From positions 5,289,501-5,353,500 of the forward strand of contig JANTQA010000063.1 of the NCBI GenBank assembly GCA_027625915.1: 64,000 nt of DNA, in the 5' to 3' direction. How positions within the stretch are numbered: the stretch's first letter is position 1; the number at the start of each line of letters is the position of its first letter. The translations under genes were made by a program, and so were the position numbers. Shown here one piece after another: positions 46,690 through 59,195 of this stretch. Source of the DNA: Anaeramoeba flamelloides (Eukaryota; Metamonada; Anaeramoebidae). The notes beneath the pieces are model-generated. The model was not told the DNA's origin. It searched no databases and saw only the letters and a program-made list of their open reading frames with translations.

Positions 46690-47352
46690 CTAATTTTTAT
46701 TATATAAAAGGTTTTCCCACTTTTTAATTTCTTTTAATGGAACAAATTCTTCAAATAAATTTTGTTTAGAATCGGGTCTTTGCTCTGGCCTTTTTGCTAA
46801 CAATTGCTTAATAATCTTTTGATATCTTTTATCATTGGACAAATTAGGAACAAGCTTTTGTAAATCTTTCATTAACATCCCAAACGAAAACATATCTGTT
46901 TCTGGAGAGAAATAAAAATTGCTTTGCTGCCGAGTTTCTACCAATTCCGGGGCTAAATAAGAAAGAGCTTGCTTTAATTCCCCTCTTGATGTTTTATTTA
47001 AAAAATTTTGAAGAGTTGAAATATTTAGTAATTGGAAGTCAGCTATTTTTATGTTGGCATCTTGATCAATTAAAATGTTTGATAATTTTAGATTTTGGAA
47101 GGAACAGTTGTTTGCATGCAAATATTTTAGTGCCTTTAGAATTAACCAAAGTATTTTTATGATTTTGTTTACATCATTTATTTTTGTTTTTTGTAAATAT
47201 TGGGATAAATTCCCATTTGAATAATATGGCATTTCGATGTATAATTTATTATCACCAATGAAAAAGGAATTTATTGAAATAATTGACGGGTGTTTCATTT
47301 TTAATAAAAAAAATTTCAATCTATGAGATTTATGATAAAATATATAAAATAT

Positions 47353-47418
<66 letters not shown>

Positions 47419-49347
47419 TAGTAGAAAGTTAAACATATAATAAACAAAAGAATCAATTAATTAATAAATTAAAGAATAAATAAATTTACGAATCAATGAA
47501 AGAATGAATAAATTAATTAATTAAAGAATTAATAAAAAATTCAAAAAAAAAAAAGGAAATAAAAAAAACATTAATTTAATTTAAGGGATTGATGATCAAC
47601 ATTGCTTTTCGGAAAATGAAAGATATTATTAGACAAAAATACTTTGTAATAATTTCGTTTTTTGAAATATTTATAAATTTTCTTACAAAAAGTCTTTTAT
47701 AGTATGTTTATGAAAATGAAAAACTTTTCAAAAAATAAAAAAATTCAACAATCTTTTGCTTTGAAATTATGTCATTTCAGGCAATAAACTCTTTTTCAGT
47801 CCAAGAGGACTGGCTTTATTAAAAAAATAGAAAAAATTCTATGCATTTAAACTAGTATTCTTCTCAAAAATAAATTTTCAATTTTTAGATCAGAATCATT
47901 TTTTCTAATTTAGTCAAAATTTTTTGTTTTTTCTTTTTTCAAATTTAGCTTTATTTTATTTTTTTTTTTTGATTTTTCCTTTTCATTTTTTTATTTTAAT
48001 TACCAATTTGAAAAAAAAACAAATGTTTGAAAAATCCAAATTAACATACAGAAAATTTAGGCTTTGTAATTTCTTGGAAAATTCATATATTTATCATTAA
48101 AAAATCTTGTTTTCAACAATTTTAATTTTCTGAAGAAATTGACAAATTTTGCACAAGTGGTTCCAATGAAAGGAGACCCAAAATTTTTTTTAAGATTTTA
48201 TTTTTTTTCAGAAATTTTTGTTTGTTCAGTCATTTCTTTTATGATTATCGACTCTAATCCAAAGTTTATCATTTCTCTTATTTCTAATTATTCCAAAGTT
48301 GGTCGACTCTTAAAAAAAATGTAATTTTTCGATTTTTGGCTGGGCCACCTTGAGTGAAATGGAGTCTACAGATATTATTATTATTATTTTGTTTTTAATA
48401 AAATACTTTTTAAAAAAATATTGAATATTTTCCAACAAAAATGAATTGAAATTTTTGGAGTCGGGCTTGAATTGTTTCAAAAACGATGATTAGCAAGGAT
48501 TTCAAAAATAATAAATCAATTTTACATTTCTCGAACCAGATCAAAGTTTAATAACATTTTAAAGATTTTGTAGAAAATTATTATTTTTACAAAAATCTTT
48601 ATATAGATATATTTTAATTAAAATTAGTTAAAAAATAAAAAGAAAACACATTACCTATTAGAATCAAAATTTATCATTTTTCTTGGATAACTTTTAACGA
48701 CACATAAATCCTTCTTATTATTTTGTAAATATTTACATTTATAACATGGCGTTAACCCCTTGCCAAAATTTTCTGAAGAATTATTATTTGGTATTATTTG
48801 AAAATTATTATTAAATGCAATTAGTTTCATTTTGATTTCCTTATCCAACCACCATATTTTTTTTATCAATAACAAATCATTAAAATTATTATGTAAATTT
48901 AAAACTTCAAAAACTTTAAATAATTTTTCAGGAAAATCTATTAAACATAATCTTTTTAATTTTAATTGAATTTCTTCAAGTTTATTTTTGTTTTTAATTT
49001 TTTGAATTTTTTTTTGAAATATCTTTTCTATCATCTCGTTTTCACTATTGTCTTGATTTGATTGTAATTTGATATCTAAAATTTTATTATCAATTTCAAT
49101 AATTTCAGAATAAGTTATGTTTAATAAATTAAACTGCTTTTCTATTTCCACCTTTTTTGATTTTATTTGCTTTAAAATATCAATTTTTTCATTAAGTTCT
49201 TGAAAAGAAATTTCGTAAAATTTTATTTTATCTTGTTTATGTTTTAATAAATTTTGAAATATAATGTTTTTTTTCTCCTCTAAACCCATGCAGTCTTGTA
49301 ATACTTTATAAATATCATTTAATTCTTTTGAAAAAGATATTTTTTCC

Positions 49348-49393
<46 letters not shown>

Positions 49394-50109
49394 CTATTAA
49401 AATTTCATTTTCTTCTTTTGAATCAATAATTTTTTTTATTTGTTTTTCAATTTCTTTTTTTGTATTTATTATTATTTGTTTGTTATCCATTAAATGTGAG
49501 ATCAATTCAGTCAATTTCGATAAAGATTCATCATCGTCACCATCGTCATCATCATCATCATTTTGATTTAGTTGTTCATTTTTTTCTAATTTAATCAAAT
49601 TGTTTAAATTTTTCCATAAATTTAATACTTGTTTTTTCTCTTGAATATGATTGTCATATTTTTCAATTATCTTTTTTCTTAAATTATCTCTTCTTTCAAC
49701 AAATTCTTTGAGATTGTTCTTTTTCAAAGTTAAACATTTTTTGTATATATTTTTGGTTATTTTTTCTAAATTAAGCCAATTATCATTTATTTCTTGAGTA
49801 AATGTTTTAAATTCCTCATCAAGTTTTAATAATTTCAAAATAGGATTTAAATTAGGCACTATTATTTAAGAATAAATCAATAAATGTTTATTAAAAATAA
49901 AAGTAAAAAAGATATTATGTATAAAAAACAATTAGTTTAAAGATAAATTTTGGTAATTGTAAAAGCTTCAAAAATAAAAATGATGAAATGAGTATTCATA
50001 ATTAATTATTTGTTTCATTTATTTTAATTAATGTATTAATATGATTATTTTTATTCCTAACCCATTGTTTTGAATTTATTTAGTTGAGTATAATTACTTT
50101 ATGTAGAGG

Positions 50110-50140
<31 letters not shown>

Positions 50141-53100
50141 TAAAGAAAAGAAAAAAATTATTTCTGAACATCCAAAAAAAATAATCTTGAAATTGTTAAA
50201 TTATTATTGTTTAAAATTAAAAGGGATTTTTAAAAGGAATAAAAAATTAAATTAAAAATTATTTTAACTGTTTGATCTCAGATTTTGTGTCGAACATTTG
50301 TAAAAATACATTGAGAAACATATCTTTCTCTCTATTGTTCTTTTTAATACATTTTTTTTTATTTTCAAAATTGAGAAACAAATTTAGTTTTAATTTAATT
50401 ACTTTTTATTTGATTCCTACAAAAAATTAATTAAAAAGTCAACAAAGAATAATTTTATTTTTTTCAATTTTTTAACTGGATAAATTTCTTTTTATTGGGA
50501 AGAAGAGTTGTAGAGAAAAAAGATCAAGAGATTATTTACAAATATTGAGATACTGGGACATGGCAGTATGAGTAACTTAAAAATAAAAACAAAAAAGCAA
50601 AGACAAAAAATATCTAAAGGTTTAAAAAAATCTCGAGATAAAAAATAAAAATTACAACAATTAAATAACGACCTCCCAAATATTTTTTCATTTAAAACTA
50701 TCAGAAATTAAACTAAATTAACCAAAAGTATCGTGGATGTGATTTTGGGTGTTCTTAAATAAATGATAGAATTGTATTTTTTTTTTTTTAATTATTTTTT
50801 ACCAATTACTTATTAAATTGGTTTTATTTTAAGAGAAGTAAACTTCCTATTTTTCCTTTTAGAAAAATAAAAAAAAAGATATTTTTAAACTTTGAAGGAA
50901 AATAAATAAAAAGAATTTTGTTAGCTTAAAATTATTTTCATTAATTAATAATCGTGAAATCTATGATTTTACACTTAAATTTACAAAAGGAAATTTAAGT
51001 ATAAGTACATCTAGAGTATAATTTACACTTCTTCAATAATACCAAAGAAGAATATTTAACAAAAAAGTTCAAATTTTAGGATGAAAGAGAATTCAAATAA
51101 TTCAAAAACTATGAATTCCTTCAAAATAAGACTTGGAAAATGAATAAAAACAATTATTTTGTTTGTTAAGAGTTAGTTTGTTTTTTTTTAAAAAATAAAC
51201 AGTGAAATTTGGTTTATAAAAATAATTAATGGACTACAAAAACAATAAAATTTTACTATTGATCATCCATAAGAAGCAAATATTATCTTTTTTTTGTCTC
51301 ATTATTTGGATTTTTAAAGAATTATTTTGGAATTTATTGTGCAAAATCATAGAAATGTTGCAATTTTTTCCAAATTAAAAAAAAAAAAAAATTTTTCACA
51401 TTTTTACTTTGTAAAAATCTGAATGAAAACAAATTCAACAACTAAATCAAAGTATTTGAAAATTTTTTTTAAATAAATAGAACCAACCACAGAAACATGA
51501 ATTTTTTTTTTGAAAAGTGAACATATTAAAAAATAAACTTTTTTATCAACTATTTTTAATTTTTTTTTTCATTTTGAAAAAGTTGGACTGATCCAATTTA
51601 AGTATGACAATATCAATTTATTTAATCATTATTATTCAGAAGATGATAATGTTTTTTTTATTTTTAGATTAAAAAGTTGAAATAAAATTACTTTTTTCTA
51701 ACTTACCAGCTGAAATATCTAATATAATTGTATCAAAAGAAATAAAAGAATAAGATCGCTGTGAATGTATCTAAACTAAATTCCAAGAATTTGGACACAG
51801 TTAAAACAGTTGGAAGAATAACAATAACAGTATTTTTCATTAAATTTGTAAATAATTTTGAATTTACCAAACTATTTCATTTTTTGTCTTTTTTGTTTTT
51901 GTTTTCATTTTCTTTTTTTCAGTTACTTAATCTGTTTCGTTAGATCTGAAAATTTTTTAATCGATGGTTGATAGATGGTTACAGTTGAGTTTCTTAAATT
52001 GAAAAATCCACATACAATTAGTTGATGGTATCTAATCATTTGATCGATCAATAATTGTTGTTGAAATTTCAACAAATTTTACCTATACAATTTTTTGCTT
52101 AGCTCGTTTCATCATTTTGGAAACACACCAGATTTTTTTTTTTTTGATTTTATTTGGATAAAAAATGATTACTTATAAAAACATTACAACTAGGTTACTT
52201 AAATGTTGATTTTAATATTAAGTTTTTAAAAATACAATATAAATCGGGATTTTTTTTTACCTATTTTTGATTTTGGGTGTCTCCAAATTTTTGGAATCGA
52301 GTTTATATCTATCTATCTATCTATCTATCTATATAAATATATATATTCTTATGGATAATTCATTTTAATTAAATAACATTTGTAGGATATTATATCATTT
52401 TATGAGAAAAATTAATTTTTTTGAACATATTTAATTTAGAATATTATTATTATAATAATTATTTTTTCAATGAATAATATATTAACAAACGATTTAAATC
52501 TTAAATCGATATAATAATATACCATGTTTCAACGTTGATATTGAATGTAATTAATTTGCTTTATCTTGAGAAAATATTTTAAGATGATTAATTTATTTTT
52601 TGAACAAATAAAAACAAAAAATCTTGAAAATAGCATGAAATTAACATAAAAGCAAGATAGAATGATTTTTCACAATATTCATCCAAAAAGCATTTCATTC
52701 CAATTTTTTAGTGGTTAATTCTCCACTTTTTTTCAATTAAAAAAATATTTTACTTTTTTTTATTTAACTAATGTAATCATTTTTGTTAATTTGTAAAGTA
52801 ATTGAATTTTTTTTTTTTTTTTTGCATTTAAAATCAATTTTAATCACAAAAATTGTTTGACTAGAGTTCAATATTATAATACACTTGATTATTATTGAAA
52901 TCAAAGGGGATAACAGATATCTTAATTTTTTATTTTTATTGTTAAAGGTCAAATGTTACAAAAAAAAAACAAAAAACATTTAATCTGGGAAGAAGATAAT
53001 TTTGAGGTGACTAAATTTGTGACTTCCAATTCAAAGAAAGTCCACAATTATTATATTTTAACATTTTCATTTCACTAAAACACAGTAAAATTTTCTTTCA

Positions 53101-55408
53101 TTATTTTTACAACACATTAGTTCATCAAAATTCATTTTTTATTCCTCCGCCTACCTTTATTTAATGGCTTCTTTTTGAAAAAAAAAATTTTTTTTTGGGT
53201 ACTTTACAAGAGATTAGATAATCTTCAAATTCTTCTTTTTGATTTTTTTTTTTTTTTTTTGTACATAAAAATAAAAGAAAAAAGAAAATGTTATTTAGAA
53301 AAATTACAAAATAATTACCTTTATATTTTTCTGTAATCGAATTATAAAGTAGGGTTAATTCCCTTAATTTTTCATTTTTTTTTAAAATTGAAGCTATTAA
53401 AGTTTTTTTTTTTTGATTTTTAGATTGTATTTTTAAAATTTTTTCTTTCAAATTAGTTATTTTTTCTAAATCTAATTTTATCAATGAATTTAATTCTGAA
53501 AGGTTTTTAGAAAAACTATTAAACAAATCTATTAAGCTTTCAATTTTCATGATTTTTTTTTCTCCTTTAAAGCAGCTTAGAAAATGGGAAAGGCTTTTAT
53601 TAAATTCGTTTTTGGCTAAATTTAAAACTTGTAATTTAAGATTGATCTTTTTTTTTGTTTCGATGAATTTCTTTTCTTTTCCTTTAGTTTTCTCAGGCCC
53701 ATTTTTTACTTTTTTCCCTTCTTCCAAATCACTCTCTTGCATTATTTCAATCCATTCTTCATCCGAAATAATATCAGTATCACTATTATCACTTTTATTG
53801 ATATTTTTTAATATTTTCTTATTTTTTGAACGCCTTAAACTCTGATTCAATTTTCTAATTTGAAAATCATTTGATGGCTTGATTAATAGAATTAATTCAT
53901 CCAAAATTAAGTCAATGCCTTTACATTTTTCAAACCATTTTTTACATTCATTAATGATAATTTCTTCATTTTTATCTGTATTTTGTAATTCTTCAACTGT
54001 TTTGATCCATTTTATATTATTTTCATCGGCAGATCTGATTTTTGTTTCAATTTTATCTAATTTTATTTTATTATTATCCTTTAATGAATTAATTTTTTTT
54101 ATTTTATTTTCAATGTACTTATAATTTTGCTGGATCAATAAAAATTGTTTTATTTTTTCAAATTCAAGCGACTTTCGTAAAAATAATTGAAAGACATCCA
54201 AATTAATTTGTTTTGTTTTAAATTCAATTATTTTATTCATATTTAGCCCATATTTTTCATCTTGAACTTCAATTTGTAGTTGATAATTATTATTTGAAAT
54301 CAAATCTATTAAAGGATGGTTTGTAATGAAATTTTAATTAAACGGCAATTAAAAAGAATTAGAGAATTAAAAATAAAAGTTTTTGTATTTTTTAAAAATT
54401 TAAAATGGTATGAAAAAGTACAGCTGTTTTAAATAAGTGAGGAATAAAATTTTTAAAAAAGGTGATTAACCAAAGTTTTTTAAAAAAAGTAATTAACCAA
54501 AGTATTTTAAAAAAGGTGTGTCTCAAGTTGTTTAGTTCGCCCCTTTTAAATATTGATTAACTTTTTTGAAAAATTTTGGTTCCTCACTTTTTTAAATGGC
54601 TGTATATAAAGAAATATTGAATTAAAGTTGAAATAATTACTTGTAAATTTTAAAATTGGTCCTTCTTTTTTTTCTTTTATGGTTGGCTGTTTTTGTGCTT
54701 TTAGTTTTTGAATTTTTTCTCTTTTTTTTTTGTTTTCTTCTTCCTTTTCATTTTTTTGTTCTTTTTCGTTTTCATCTTTCTTTTCAATTTTTTGATCTTT
54801 TTCATTTTCTTCTTCCCTTTCATTTTTGTGTTCTTTGTTTTTTTTTATTAGCTTGTCCTGAATTATGTGGGTTTTTTGATCTTGTTTTTCTTTTTGAGGA
54901 TCTAGCAACTTTGTTGTAATTTTGGTATTTTTTGGACTATAATAATCCCAAAGGATTTGGATTTTGGATGAATTATAAGTTATTTTTTTCATTTCAAACG
55001 AACACTGTGGAATTGTTTCAAATTCTAACAGGGTCAAAGACAACTCAGATATTCGTATTTGATATTTGGTTTTTGGTTCCAATTTCTCAAAAGTTAGGGT
55101 TTCATTACTTTTTAAATGCTTTAAAGCAAATACTTTTTTTTCTTCTTTATCAATCAGACTGACTCGAAATTTTTGTTGTACAAAGAGATGGAATTCCGCC
55201 TGAACACTTTTTGAAGTCAAGTTTTTGATTCGAGCTGTGACAATTTTTTCTCCTTTAAGATACCGATAGATTAATAAATGGCCACCTTTTAAAGCAAGAT
55301 CTTGTGCTGTTTCGCCCTTTTATGCAAGCCAATTGAAATACGATCGAAAGTAAACAAAAGGTAGAAAAGAATTCAAAGGAAAATGGTTTTGTTAAAAGTG
55401 TTTTGATG

Positions 55409-55445
<37 letters not shown>

Positions 55446-55749
55446 AAAAAAAAAAGGAACAAAGAAAAGAAAGAGTTCTTCCAACTAAGTGGAAATGTTC
55501 ATTTACAGAATTGTTTTTTAAAGTTTTGTCAGCACCGTTTTCAATCAAGTATTTGACTACTCTAAAATGTCCTTTTCTTGAAGCAACGATCAATGGTGTT
55601 GGTGGACCCCATCCTTCTTGTAAATTTTTTTCTCTCCACCAAATGTGCTGATAGTTTATATCTGCTCCATTTTGTAATTCTTCTTTAACTTTTTCAATTA
55701 TACCTTTTTCAGCGGCACAGTATAATTCCCATCCATGGTTTATTGACAT
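46690..55749 (-). CDS. Ankyrin / fibronectin-III / coiled-coil / pseudokinase protein
   Basis: Five exons on the minus strand: 55749-55507, 55316-54641, 54305-53319, 49858-48655, 47320-46690. Phases match at every join and total 1246 residues. Ankyrin repeats lie at about 5-105 (GADINYQ, TPLIVASRKGHFRVVKYLIE, GETAQDLALKGGH); two fibronectin-III-like units at about 106-335 (LEPKTKYQIRISEL; the second split by a Glu/Lys/Asn linker); long coiled coils at about 340-950 with a run of 14 Asn; and a kinase domain from about 1000 to the end. Kinase landmarks: CVVKSY (beta-3 Lys kept), MKHPSII, then CSFQNLKLSN where the catalytic Asp of HRD is Asn, ADFQ for DFG, and YLAPELVE kept. No Glu is seen in helix C. 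It is probably a pseudokinase scaffold. Introns are 190, 335, 3460 and 1334 bp. The start is the ATG at 55749, just before the ankyrin repeats. Confidence 0.85.
47321..48654 (-). other. Intron 4 of the pseudokinase gene, carrying an R2 transposon
   Basis: Donor GTAATG, acceptor CTCATAG, phase 2. The R2 copy at 47785-48368 makes up about 44% of its length. Near the acceptor it has a (TA)n(CATA)n microsatellite at 47353-47414. Confidence 0.8.
47785..48368 (+). mobile_element. Non-autonomous DNA transposon family R2, copy in an intron
   Basis: A 584 bp element with ends TAAACTCTTTTTCAGTCCAA and, inverted, TAGACTCCATTTCACTCAAG. Interior words shared with 1230-1782 (inverted) include ATAGAAAAAATTCTATG, TTTTCAATTTTTAGATCA and ATTTTGATTTTTGGC-like sequence by the end. 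The 61-codon frame at 48139-48324 lies inside it and is not open in the other copies. Confidence 0.85.
49859..53318 (-). other. Intron 3 of the pseudokinase gene (3.46 kb)
   Basis: Donor GTAATT, acceptor AATAATAG, phase 1 (AAG-G|TG). It carries element E copy 2 (51772-52305), an (ATCT)n tract at 52307-52332 and (TA)n at about 50110-50132. No further exon was recognised, and the flanking exons read straight through coiled-coil sequence. Confidence 0.75.
51772..52305 (+). mobile_element. Non-autonomous DNA transposon family E, copy 2, in an intron
   Basis: A 534 bp element with inverted ends TAAACTAAATTCCAAGAATT and TAAACTCGATTCCAAAAATT. It is collinear with 17185-17735 over its whole length. 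A (TCTA)n tract begins immediately outside the right end. Confidence 0.8.
54421..54602. mobile_element. MITE family J, intact copy in intron 2 of the pseudokinase gene
   Basis: TA flanks at 54419-54420 and 54603-54604. Ends CAGCTGTTTTAAATAAGTGA and inverted CAGCCATTTAAAAAAGTGAG. The interior has three AAAAAAGGTG/AAAAAGTAATTAACCAAAGT-like units. Without these 182 bp the 335 bp intron would be about 153 bp, the usual short-intron size here. Confidence 0.85.
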
Positions 55750-57572
55750 TTCCAATTGAAAAACAAAAAAAAAATAGTAAAAAAATGGAAAAAAGTTTGT
55801 AATTGAAATTTTTGTCAAATTTAGTATGAGTTTTTTTTATTCAGACTATTTTCGGAAAACAATTAGGAAAATAAGAGTCTCACAAAGTCCGAATTAATTT
55901 TTTTAACAACTATAAGATATTGTAAAATGAGAAAAACTGGTTATAAGTGTTGGATATATTTTGATTAATTTCACTTTTAATATTTTTTAAAAAACTATTT
56001 AAAATTGAGGTAAAGTTATTATTTAATTAAATGGAATCACACTAACAAAAATACTCATGATAATTGAATTTTTACTTAGCTAATTTATCCTGGAGATAAC
56101 ATAAGTAATTTCTTCTTAAAATAGAACTTTATAAAAAATATTCAAAAAATCGAAAATTTATTTGTACTTTGTATGGTCTCAATTATAAAAGTTTTGTAAA
56201 GACAATTATGTGTAGATTTTATCTTATTATTGGAAGTTTAGGACTATCAAATAATTTAGGATGTCAATTGAGTTTTGAGTTCTTTTAATTATCATTCTCT
56301 TTTAAGGTTTATGATTCTTCAAACAGATAAAAAAAAAATCGATTATTTGTTTATTAGGTAAGTACCAATCTAGCTATTATTTATAAAACGATCTAATATC
56401 AAAAGAAAAATAAATATTTTAATTCTAAAAAAAAATACTTTGAGAAAGAACCCACAAAAATTCAAAATAATCAAATTTAAAAAATATACTTAATTGAAAA
56501 AAAAAATACTATAATTATTTTAAACTTGTAAAAACTATAATTTCTGTATTCGATAGGATTTTCCTGATGAATTTTTTGGTTTATTTAACAAAAAAATATG
56601 AGAAAAAATTTAATAAGGATTCAATAAAAATTTTCCCAAGATATTTTTTTAAAAAAGGTACAAACGACTTATTAACCAAAAAAAAAATCATTTATTTTTG
56701 CTTATTATTAAATAATAATTAACAACATAATATTGGTATTTTTTGCGAGTGGAAAATAATCCAAAGTTTAAAGGCATCAAAGAGCTTTATTTTATTTCAA
56801 TTTCTGTAAAAGTTCCCCAAGTGATAAATTATATCATTTTGATAATTATAATAATTAAATAAAGAAATATTATCAAATAGAATATCTAAGGAAGTTTTGT
56901 CATTTCACTCTTTTTTAAAAATTTTCATTATGAGGATTTTATATGAAAAAGAGATTTACTTTCGTACTACGAAATATTGAAAGTAAGTAAATTTAAATAT
57001 CACTAATACATGAATCTATTAGTAAATTGAACCAAAGTAATCCAGATATGAATTTTAATATTCAATTTATTTATTGATTTTTATTACCAAGAGATGAAAA
57101 TTATTTTCTCTATGATAGCATTGAACTTTTCCTGAATCTAAAATAAAGAAATTCAAGGCTTGATTTAGTCACGATTCTTTTGGATCTTGGCAAAGATACG
57201 TTTTTTTTTTGATTTTACTTTTTTTGTTTGGAAAATCAATATATTTACAGAATATCAAAGTAAATAAAAAAAAAACCAAATGAAAATCAATAGATTTTCT
57301 AAATAAAAAAGAAAACCTCAAGAAAACCGCAGTTATCTTTTCCATAATTTAAAAGATTTAGGTTATATCTTTTGACTTTACACTATTTTTTTGAATTCTT
57401 GAAAAAATCGACACTTAATAGTATAACCTAGATTCCTAATTTTTTTAAGAAATTCCATTAATGAATAATAATTTTCTTAATCATTAACCAATAGCAAGAT
57501 AGATACAGATTCTTGATTTTGAAGATAATCCAAGATATTATTGTTATTATTCTTGTTCTTTTGAGTTAATCT
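55750..57572. other. A/T-rich spacer
   Basis: No gene seen. Near 57306-57372 is another AAGAAAACCTCAAGAAAACC / TTTTCCATAATTTAAAAG repeat unit related to those at 42.7-43.1 kb. Confidence 0.5.
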
Positions 57573-57770
57573 TTAAATGAAAATTATAATATTTTTTTCA
57601 CCAAATACGTAATCCCAAAAAAAATGATAGATATCCACATCTATTTCAAAGTAGAAACACTTTTTACACACATTATCATATTTTGTTTTTATTTTATTGT
57701 TATGATAAGTCAAAGGAAATCTGTTTAATAATTTATGAAATTTCATAAATTTAATATAGATTGAGTGCAA
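57573..57770 (-). pseudogene. Relic of a LINE reverse-transcriptase C-terminal zinc-binding region
   Basis: A 65-codon frame reads KFHKLLNRFPLTYHNN, then DNVCKKCFYFEIDVDIYHFF and WDYVFGEKN. C-x2-C followed by D-I-Y-H-F-F-W is the zinc-knuckle pattern downstream of the reverse transcriptase in many non-LTR retrotransposons (usually ED..HLFW.C; here the last Cys is Tyr). No reverse transcriptase core is visible upstream, so this is a 3' fragment. It resembles the relic at 34720-34799. Confidence 0.4.
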
Positions 57771-58699
57771 TTAAATTTTAAATAATTTTTGAACTTTATT
57801 TCTAGATTTTTCACTTTATTCCAACATATCATATAAATTCAGAATAAAACAGAAAATTTGAGAAAAGTTTTGTTACACTTTTGTGTATGACGATTATGAT
57901 TAAAAAATCATAAGTTTTTTGTTAATAAAATCAAGAATTAAAAAAAAAGTGTATTAAAAATTTCAAGAATTTAAAATAATTGAAAAAATTTTTGATTCTG
58001 TTTCTAATTTTTTCAAATCATGAAAAAACAAATTTATAATATTTTGTTAAAATATTATAAATTATAACAAAATTTCTGAAGTTTTATTTTTATTTCGTCA
58101 ATTTTATAAAACCGTAGGTATTTTGTCTAGAATAGCAAATAATTGAATAAATAAAATCAAAACTTTCTTTCATTATTTTTATTTTCTGGCAAATATAGAC
58201 AATTTATGGTAATTTAAGTTACTAAAAAACACTATAACAAACTTGAAATTACTCAACAACACTTGAAGACACTCCACGACAGAAACTGAAATGACTGTTA
58301 TTTTATATTATTATCATCTATCTAATAAATTAAAATTAATCCTCAGATTTCTCACCGAGCTGTTGATTATTAAATTTTCTCTAAAGCTATTGAGCTTTTA
58401 ATTTAAGAATTTTAAGTTTTCTATTTTCCAATTAATATTTCCCTTCTATTATTTTTGATTTTTTTTTGATATATATTTAAAGTACAGAATTTATAATTTC
58501 TTAATAAGTTTAGATCTTCTTTTATTGATTGAAATTCCGAATTGATTAATTTTTGCTTCCTTTTTATAAATTATTCATAGGTAATGTGTATAAAAAAGTA
58601 AAAATTTTTTAACTTTTTTTATTTATCCAAACATCCCCCCCCCCTTTTTTTTTTTTCCCAAATACTTGAGTTTTATAATCACCAAAATTTGAAAAATAA
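57771..58699. other. A/T-rich spacer
   Basis: No gene or clear repeat. A ten-base poly-C followed by poly-T lies at 58635-58656. Confidence 0.5.
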
Positions 58700-59195
58700 A
58701 ATTATCTTATATTGTTTCTGGGGAGTCTGTTTTTTGGTACTTTATCTAATTGATCTTTTAATTCGTATGAATTTTAAAAGTGGTTTAAAAAGGCAATTTT
58801 TGACAGGTTATTTTTTTTTTTTTCCAAAATCAAATTTATGAGTTTAATCATAATATTTCTAATAAGGTTTAATATTAAAATATGAGTTTTTAGTACATAA
58901 AATTTTAATTTTAATTTCCCTTTTACTCAATTAAAAATAAAAAAAAAATTAAAAAGGTCAAAATAAAACCAAACCTAAACTAAGATTTGAATTTACAAAT
59001 AACAATTTGTTATAAACAAACTCCCAGTCCATTTATCTTACATTCTTCAATTCCGATTTCAGAAAAAAAAATAAATAAATTGCGAAAAATTATCTTTTTG
59101 AATCACTTTTAAAATTCTTACAAAGACGAAGATCAATTAGATAAAGAACCAAAAAAAATGTCCCCATAAACAATACCAGATAACTTTTTTCAAAT
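58700..59195. mobile_element. Inverted-repeat element, about 490 bp
   Basis: TTTATCTAATTGATCTT, ATGAATTTTAAAAGTG and TATTGTTTCTGGGGA on the left are mirrored on the right by AAGATCAATTAGATAAAG, CACTTTTAAAATTCTTAC and TCCCCATAAACAATA. The arms pair over about 110 bp. Outer ends are not sharply defined and no CAGT/TA border was found. Confidence 0.65.

Noticed and set aside
48139-48324. 61-codon plus-strand frame in the pseudokinase intron
   Set aside because: It lies wholly inside the R2 transposon and the same frame is not open in the copies at 1230-1782 and 14518-15097.
53549-55162. Plus-strand frames rich in Phe/Ser/Leu at 53.5-55.2 kb
   Set aside because: They are the antisense of coiled-coil and linker exons of the minus-strand pseudokinase gene.
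55750-55818. Upstream extension of the ankyrin gene reading frame
   Set aside because: It is a Phe/Tyr-rich translation of a poly-A/T tract with no ATG; the ATG at 55749 directly precedes the ankyrin repeats.
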